A DNA stretch of 7,519 nt from JBBTQZ01 sp038065435 (GTDB taxonomy: Bacteria > Patescibacteriota > Minisyncoccia > Phycocordibacterales > WO2-35-19), in assembly GCA_038065435.1 (NCBI GenBank), contig JBBTQZ010000007.1, positions 1-7,519 of the forward strand, read 5' to 3'. Below, one piece after another: positions 5,444-7,519 of this stretch. The notes beneath the pieces are model-generated. The model was given only the letters and a program-made list of their open reading frames with translations, was not told the DNA's origin and did no database searches. Position numbers and translations under genes: made by a program. Within the stretch, counting starts at the first letter, position 1, and every line of letters begins with the position of its first letter.

Positions 5444-5704
5444 ATGCCCATAACTTCATCAGCCAAAAAGGCCCTACGAGCTTCCAAAAGGAAGCGAGTT
5501 TTCAATTTGCGCAGAAAGAACACAATGAAGGAAACTATCAAACAATACAAAAAACTTATAGATGCTAAAAAGCCTGAAGAAGCAAAAAAGCTTCTACCCG
5601 CTCTCCAAAAGGCAATAGACAAAGCTCAAAAAGGGGGAATCATAAAGAAAAACAACGCTGCTCGCAAAAAGGGTCGCCTAATGAAGCGATTGGCTACAAA
5701 ATAA
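5444..5704 (+). CDS. rpsT: 30S ribosomal protein S20
   Basis: 86 residues, the normal length. S20 binds 16S rRNA early in 30S assembly. It is very rich in Lys and Arg and follows the family pattern: MPITSSAKKALRASKRKRV at the N-terminus, a long basic helix (about 10-45), EEAKKLLPALQKAIDKAQKG, then the conserved IIKKNNAARKKGRLMKRL. No Shine-Dalgarno site precedes the ATG; the nearest -10-like box ends 8 nt upstream, so the transcript may be leaderless or nearly so. It stands alone on the plus strand between ruvA (divergent) and the hairpin array and tRNA-Arg (convergent). Confidence 0.97.
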   Translation: MPITSSAKKALRASKRKRVFNLRRKNTMKETIKQYKKLIDAKKPEEAKKLLPALQKAIDKAQKGGIIKKNNAARKKGRLMKRLATK

Positions 5705-5706
5705 GC

Positions 5707-5751
5707 GGTCACGAATAATTTTGTTTTCGTCAAAACAAAATTTCCGCGACC
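5707..5751. repeat. Two-part hairpin H1
   Basis: The inner stem is 11 bp, AATTTTGTTTT (5717-5727) with AAAACAAAATT (5732-5742), loop CGTC. After a small internal loop the outer stem is GGTC-A-CG (5707-5713) with CG-C-GACC (5745-5751). It starts 2 nt after the rpsT stop codon. Confidence 0.8.
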
Positions 5752-5753
5752 CC

Positions 5754-5793
5754 GGCTCGTCTGTTTTTTGTGCTCAAAAAACATGACTCCGCC
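5754..5793. repeat. Two-part hairpin H2
   Basis: The inner stem GTTTTTTG (5763-5770) pairs with CAAAAAAC (5775-5782), loop TGCT. It extends by T-A and, past one bulged T, GTC with GAC. After an internal loop GGC (5754-5756) pairs with GCC (5791-5793). It begins 2 nt after H1. Confidence 0.8.
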
Positions 5794-5795
5794 TA

Positions 5796-5844
5796 GCGCA
5801 TGTATCTAAAAATCTAAAGCAGTTTAGATTTTTCTTTCATGCGC
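5796..5844. repeat. Two-part hairpin H3, overlapping the tRNA-Arg 3' end
   Basis: The inner stem is 11 bp, AAAAATCTAAA (5808-5818) with TTTAGATTTTT (5823-5833), loop GCAG. The outer stem is 7 bp, GCGCATG (5796-5802) with CATGCGC (5838-5844). It begins 2 nt after H2. Its last three bases are the discriminator and final acceptor bases of tRNA-Arg, so precursor tRNA folding and this hairpin compete. Confidence 0.8.
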
Positions 5845-5913
5845 TCCCGTTAGGAATTGAACCTAAATTTCTCCCTTCGCAGGGGAGTGTCCTATCCGTT
5901 GAACGACGGGAGC
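5842..5913 (-). tRNA. tRNA-Arg, anticodon GCG
   Basis: A full 72-nt cloverleaf: acceptor GCTCCCG with CGGGAGC, D stem GTTC with GGAC around AACGGATA, anticodon stem CTCCC with GGGAG, loop CTGCGAA giving GCG, T arm TTAGG-TTCAATT-CCTAA, discriminator G. CCA is not encoded (CAT follows). Anticodon GCG reads CGC and CGU with an unmodified G34. Most bacteria use an ACG tRNA whose A34 is deaminated by TadA, so this is an unusual decoding choice. It lies just downstream of a terminator and overlaps H3 at its 3' end. Confidence 0.95.
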
Positions 5914-5925
5914 AGTTGTGAAGAG

Positions 5926-5931
5926 ATTATC
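5926..5931 (-). promoter_or_regulatory. Possible -10 box of tRNA-Arg
   Basis: GATAAT on the minus strand, 12 nt before the tRNA-Arg 5' end and directly after the terminator hairpin of the upstream gene. A matching -35 would fall inside that hairpin and is not convincing. Confidence 0.35.
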
Positions 5932-5958
5932 AAAAAAGTGGCTCAGTCGCCACTTTTT
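5932..5958 (-). terminator. Rho-independent terminator of the 5957-6427 gene
   Basis: AAAAAGTGGC (5933-5942) pairs perfectly with GCCACTTTTT (5949-5958), 6-nt loop. On the minus strand the hairpin is followed by T residues, the classic intrinsic form; the flanking A and T runs make it usable from either side. The TAA stop codon of the upstream gene overlaps the base of the stem. Confidence 0.85.
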
Positions 5959-6427
5959 ACCTAGCGAGCAATCTCTCAAACCATTTGTGGACTATGGATT
6001 CTTCTAGATATTCTTCGTCTAAAAATTGTGCCATTAGCTCGTAAACATCGCCAAGACTTACTTCCTCGTTGTTGATATGTATGGAAATAAGGGGTAGAAA
6101 ATTGCTCATAGGATGAAGTAGGATGCGTGGTCCGTGGATGTGGTCTTCCTCTATCCAGAATGAACGAATAGATCGGAAAGGGTAGAGTCGTTTGCCGACC
6201 ACGACGCCTTTGCTGGTTATACCTACTCGCATACTCCTTGTCTCTTTGTAAGAAAGTATTCCGACTGTAAGTGCGGCTATTATAATAAATATACCAAACA
6301 GAAAATTATCAAAATAAAAAGCCAAAACTGCTCCGGCTATGGATATAATACCAAGTCCCCAATACCAATCTATCGTCTTGCGATCGAAATGATGCTCTGG
6401 GCTCTGCCATTCTAAAAGTGTTTCCAT
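5957..6427 (-). CDS. Two-helix membrane protein, CPR-type conserved hypothetical
   Basis: 156 residues. An N-terminal stretch WQSPEHHFDRKTIDWYWG (7-24) leads into two close hydrophobic helices (about 22-38 and 40-58), then a soluble part with alternating beta strands (VGITSKGVVVGKRLYPFRSI, RSFWIEEDHIHG, ILLHP, PLISIHI) and a C-terminal acidic helix region (127-156). The order of two helices followed by a small beta-rich domain recalls bacterial PH-like membrane proteins; that is inference from layout. I recall similar proteins starting with W.sPEy...DWYW in Patescibacteria, but no function. It is the last gene of its cluster, 22 bp after the tRNA-binding protein gene, with a TAAAAT box 6 nt before the ATG and no good Shine-Dalgarno site. 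It ends in a terminator. Confidence 0.7.
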   Translation of the reverse strand: METLLEWQSPEHHFDRKTIDWYWGLGIISIAGAVLAFYFDNFLFGIFIIIAALTVGILSYKETRSMRVGITSKGVVVGKRLYPFRSIRSFWIEEDHIHGPRILLHPMSNFLPLISIHINNEEVSLGDVYELMAQFLDEEYLEESIVHKWFERLLAR

Positions 6428-6433
6428 AACTCA

Positions 6434-6439
6434 ATTTTA
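6434..6439 (-). promoter_or_regulatory. -10-like box before the 5957-6427 gene
   Basis: TAAAAT (5 of 6 to TATAAT), 6 nt before the ATG at 6427. If used it would give a leaderless mRNA for this gene alone, inside the cluster. No good -35 is seen. Confidence 0.3.
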
Positions 6440-6449
6440 CCACCTTTTT

Positions 6450-6770
6450 CTATTTTACTTTACTACCCGGTGGACAATTCATTTGTAAAAGAGTGAAAAA
6501 TTCTTCGCTCGATGCAGCCATTATCATAGCCTCGCTTTTTAGACCCATGATCTCTCTTGGTTCAAGGTTGGTGACAAAGGCGCAGGTGGTGCCAACCAGA
6601 GTTTGAGGATCTTCAAAATATTTTCTAATACCGGAAATTACCTGTCTTGGTCTTTCTTCAGAAAAATCCACCGATAGCTTGAGCAACTTTTCCGACCCTT
6701 CTACCAAATCTACTGACAATATTTTGCCAGCCCTTATCTCCACCTTTTGAAAATCATCTATTGAAATCAT
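6450..6770 (-). CDS. Stand-alone tRNA-binding OB-fold protein (Trbp111 / MetRS C-terminal domain-like)
   Basis: 106 residues, close to Trbp111 (111) and to the detached C-terminal domain of methionyl-tRNA synthetase. The family binds tRNA non-specifically as a dimer and can help MetRS. Seen: MISIDDFQKVEIRAGKILSV (family 'i.iddF.kvdlrvGkI'), EGSEKLLKLSVDF (25-37), RQVISGIRKYF (42-52), VTNLEPREIMGLKSEAMIMA (66-85) and the ending CPPGSKVK, the usual 'PG..v' dimer segment. The catalytic synthetase domain is absent, so this is not a full MetG. The start is certain by family fit, yet the ATG begins 1 nt after the CCA of tRNA-Ser, leaving no room for a ribosome site after tRNA processing. No Shine-Dalgarno site. 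A CsaA-type chaperone is a less likely alternative. Confidence 0.88.
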   Translation of the reverse strand: MISIDDFQKVEIRAGKILSVDLVEGSEKLLKLSVDFSEERPRQVISGIRKYFEDPQTLVGTTCAFVTNLEPREIMGLKSEAMIMAASSEEFFTLLQMNCPPGSKVK

Positions 6771-6771
6771 T

Positions 6772-6856
6772 TGGCGGAGGGTGGAGGGCTCGAACCTCCA
6801 AGGGCTTTCGCCCGCCGCTTTTCAAGAGCGGTGCATTACCATTCTGCCAACCCTCC
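6772..6856 (-). tRNA. tRNA-Ser, anticodon UGA, with encoded CCA
   Basis: A class II tRNA, 82 nt to the discriminator and 85 with CCA. The acceptor pairs GGAGGGT with ACCCTCC, the short D stem GCA with TGC, the anticodon stem CCGCT with AGCGG around CTTGAAA, giving UGA. The long variable arm GGGC-GAAA-GCCC is the serine hallmark, and the T arm is GGAGG-TTCGAGC-CCTCC. The discriminator G6775 is followed by CCA (6774-6772), unlike the other two tRNAs here. It sits inside a cluster, 28 bp after the DUF5652-like gene and 1 bp before the tRNA-binding protein gene, so it is probably cut out of a mixed transcript. Confidence 0.95.
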
Positions 6857-6884
6857 TAAATTTATTTTGTTTACACCTACATTA

Positions 6885-7100
6885 CTAACTAATTTCCTTG
6901 CTTTCAACTGTATATTTTTTGGCTACGAAAAGAATGTAAATAAGATCTAGAATACCGAAAGTGCTTGAAATAAGGAGAACTATGAACCACCATTTCTGAG
7001 AAATACGAGCCGATTTCCAAAGAGCTACACCTTTGATCGGTATGGTGATGATGAGTATCACAAGAAGCCATATGTTTTGAGCTAAAAGCTGATCTATCAT
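6885..7100 (-). CDS. DUF5652-like small membrane protein
   Basis: 71 residues. Two hydrophobic helices (about 9-28 and 37-60) flank a short basic loop: NIWLLVILIITIPIKGVALW, then KSARISQKWW, then FIVLLISSTFGILDLIYILF, ending in a charged tail. The GVALWKSAR...QKWWFIVLL...GILDLIYI pattern fits the DUF5652 family that I associate with Patescibacteria; function is unknown. It is the first gene of the minus-strand cluster with tRNA-Ser, and divergent from ruvX with 41 bp between. No Shine-Dalgarno site; an AATAAT box lies 9 nt before the ATG. Confidence 0.75.
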   Translation of the reverse strand: MIDQLLAQNIWLLVILIITIPIKGVALWKSARISQKWWFIVLLISSTFGILDLIYILFVAKKYTVESKEIS

Positions 7101-7141
7101 AATAAATTGATTATTGTGCCAAATACTATAGCATATACAAT
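7101..7141. promoter_or_regulatory. Divergent promoter region of the DUF5652-like gene and ruvX
   Basis: 41 bp of A+T-rich sequence between two divergent start codons. -10-like boxes exist both ways (AATAAT on the minus strand; TACTAT or TATAGC on the plus strand, about 9-12 nt before the ruvX ATG), but none has a good -35 and neither gene has a Shine-Dalgarno site. Exact boxes are uncertain. Confidence 0.35.
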
Positions 7142-7519
7142 ATGAGATATCTAGGCATAGATTATGGCGATAAGAGGGTGGGGGTGGCGCTTTCCGATGA
7201 GGCGGGAGAGTTTGCTTTTCCCTATATAGTGCTTAAGAATTCCAAAAATTTGGTAGATGATGTGTTGGCTATTGCAAAAAAAGAGAATGCTCTAAAAATA
7301 GTGGTCGGTGAATCGCTAGACTCGGATGGCAATCCAAACTTAATCCAAAAAGACATAGATAAATTTTGTCTAAATTTGAAAGCGAAGTCTGAAATACCAG
7401 TGTTTTTGGAACAAGAATTTTGGACCTCCATGCACGCCAAAAAATTTCAAGGCGAAAATGATGATCACGATGCTTCTGCCGCCGCTATAATACTCCAAGC
7501 TTTTCTTGACAGAAAGTGA
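7142..7519 (+). CDS. ruvX: RuvX/YqgF family pre-16S rRNA nuclease, Holliday junction resolvase-like
   Basis: 125 residues, complete, ending on TGA at the last bases of the window. RNase H fold. Seen: YLGIDYGDKRVGVALSD (3-19) with catalytic Asp7; IVVGESLDSDGNPN (53-66), where relatives have VVG.P..mdG; FLEQEFWTS (88-96), with Glu92 at the place of the Glu in DERLTT; and DHDASAAAIILQAFLD (108-123), with Asp110 at the place of the last acidic residue. The three acidic residues are kept although the second and third motifs diverge. In E. coli this protein matures the 5' end of 16S rRNA, and a junction resolvase role is only suggested. No Shine-Dalgarno site. Confidence 0.93.
   Translation: MRYLGIDYGDKRVGVALSDEAGEFAFPYIVLKNSKNLVDDVLAIAKKENALKIVVGESLDSDGNPNLIQKDIDKFCLNLKAKSEIPVFLEQEFWTSMHAKKFQGENDDHDASAAAIILQAFLDRK

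Larger units (their letters stand above)
5705..5841. other. Intergenic region filled by three tandem hairpins
   Basis: No gene is visible between the rpsT stop and tRNA-Arg. Almost every base belongs to one of three two-part hairpins, listed separately. The region presumably also ends rpsT transcription from the left and tRNA-Arg transcription from the right, although no hairpin is followed by a clean U-run. Confidence 0.7.

Noticed and set aside
5707..5751. H1 as a standard rho-independent terminator of rpsT
   Set aside because: The hairpin is followed by CC and then H2, not by a U-run. It may still slow or end transcription, but the classic signature is missing.
5705..5844. Hairpin array as integron attC sites or a CRISPR array
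   Set aside because: No attC core sites and no integrase are visible. The three units differ in sequence with no constant repeats or spacers, so CRISPR does not fit.
6450..6770. Broken metG gene (remnant of a full methionyl-tRNA synthetase)
   Set aside because: The protein starts and ends at the normal family borders and no catalytic-domain remnants lie upstream, where tRNA-Ser is intact. A stand-alone domain is the better reading.

Overview
The window looks like chromosome from an ultra-small, A+T-rich bacterium of the Candidate Phyla Radiation (Patescibacteria, most likely Parcubacteria-like). I infer this from a DUF5652-type mini membrane protein, a lamin-tail-like surface protein of a kind I associate with these genomes, a shortened MurE-like ligase, a stand-alone tRNA-binding OB-fold protein, short intergenic gaps, an almost complete lack of Shine-Dalgarno sites, and palindromic repeats sitting in frame inside genes. 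UGA is used as a stop (1592-1594 on the minus strand; 7517-7519 on the plus strand), so nothing suggests the UGA=Gly code of some relatives.

Layout. 1-430: an ECF-type sigma factor (minus) that runs off the left edge; it has the only strong Shine-Dalgarno site in the window and a plausible ECF-type promoter. 510-583: tRNA-Lys(UUU). 592-996: a DoxX-family membrane protein (minus), divergent from a SpoU/TrmH RNA methyltransferase (1036-1590). 1592-5398 (minus): a tight operon read right to left, ruvA, MurE-like Mur ligase, mutM, lamin-tail-like anchored protein, with gaps of 1, 23 and 6 bp. 5444-5704: rpsT (ribosomal protein S20), divergent from ruvA. 5705-5844: no gene, but three long two-part hairpins in a row, 2 nt apart, the last overlapping the 3' end of tRNA-Arg(GCG) (5842-5913, minus). 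5957-7100 (minus): a second cluster read right to left: DUF5652-like membrane protein, tRNA-Ser(UGA), a Trbp111/MetRS-C-like tRNA-binding protein whose ATG starts 1 nt after the tRNA CCA, and a two-helix membrane protein ending in a rho-independent terminator. 7142-7519: ruvX/yqgF, complete, its stop being the last three bases.

Functions. The genes are mostly housekeeping: translation (three tRNAs, S20, tRNA-binding protein, RNA methyltransferase, RuvX for pre-16S maturation), DNA repair and recombination (RuvA, MutM), cell wall (Mur ligase), and envelope proteins of unknown role.

The most notable points are five copies of at least four palindromic repeat types inserted in frame within trmH-like, mutM and mur genes; the triple hairpin array after rpsT; the fused tRNA-Ser/tRNA-binding-protein junction; and recurrent -10-like boxes 5-11 nt before start codons, which suggest leaderless or near-leaderless transcripts.
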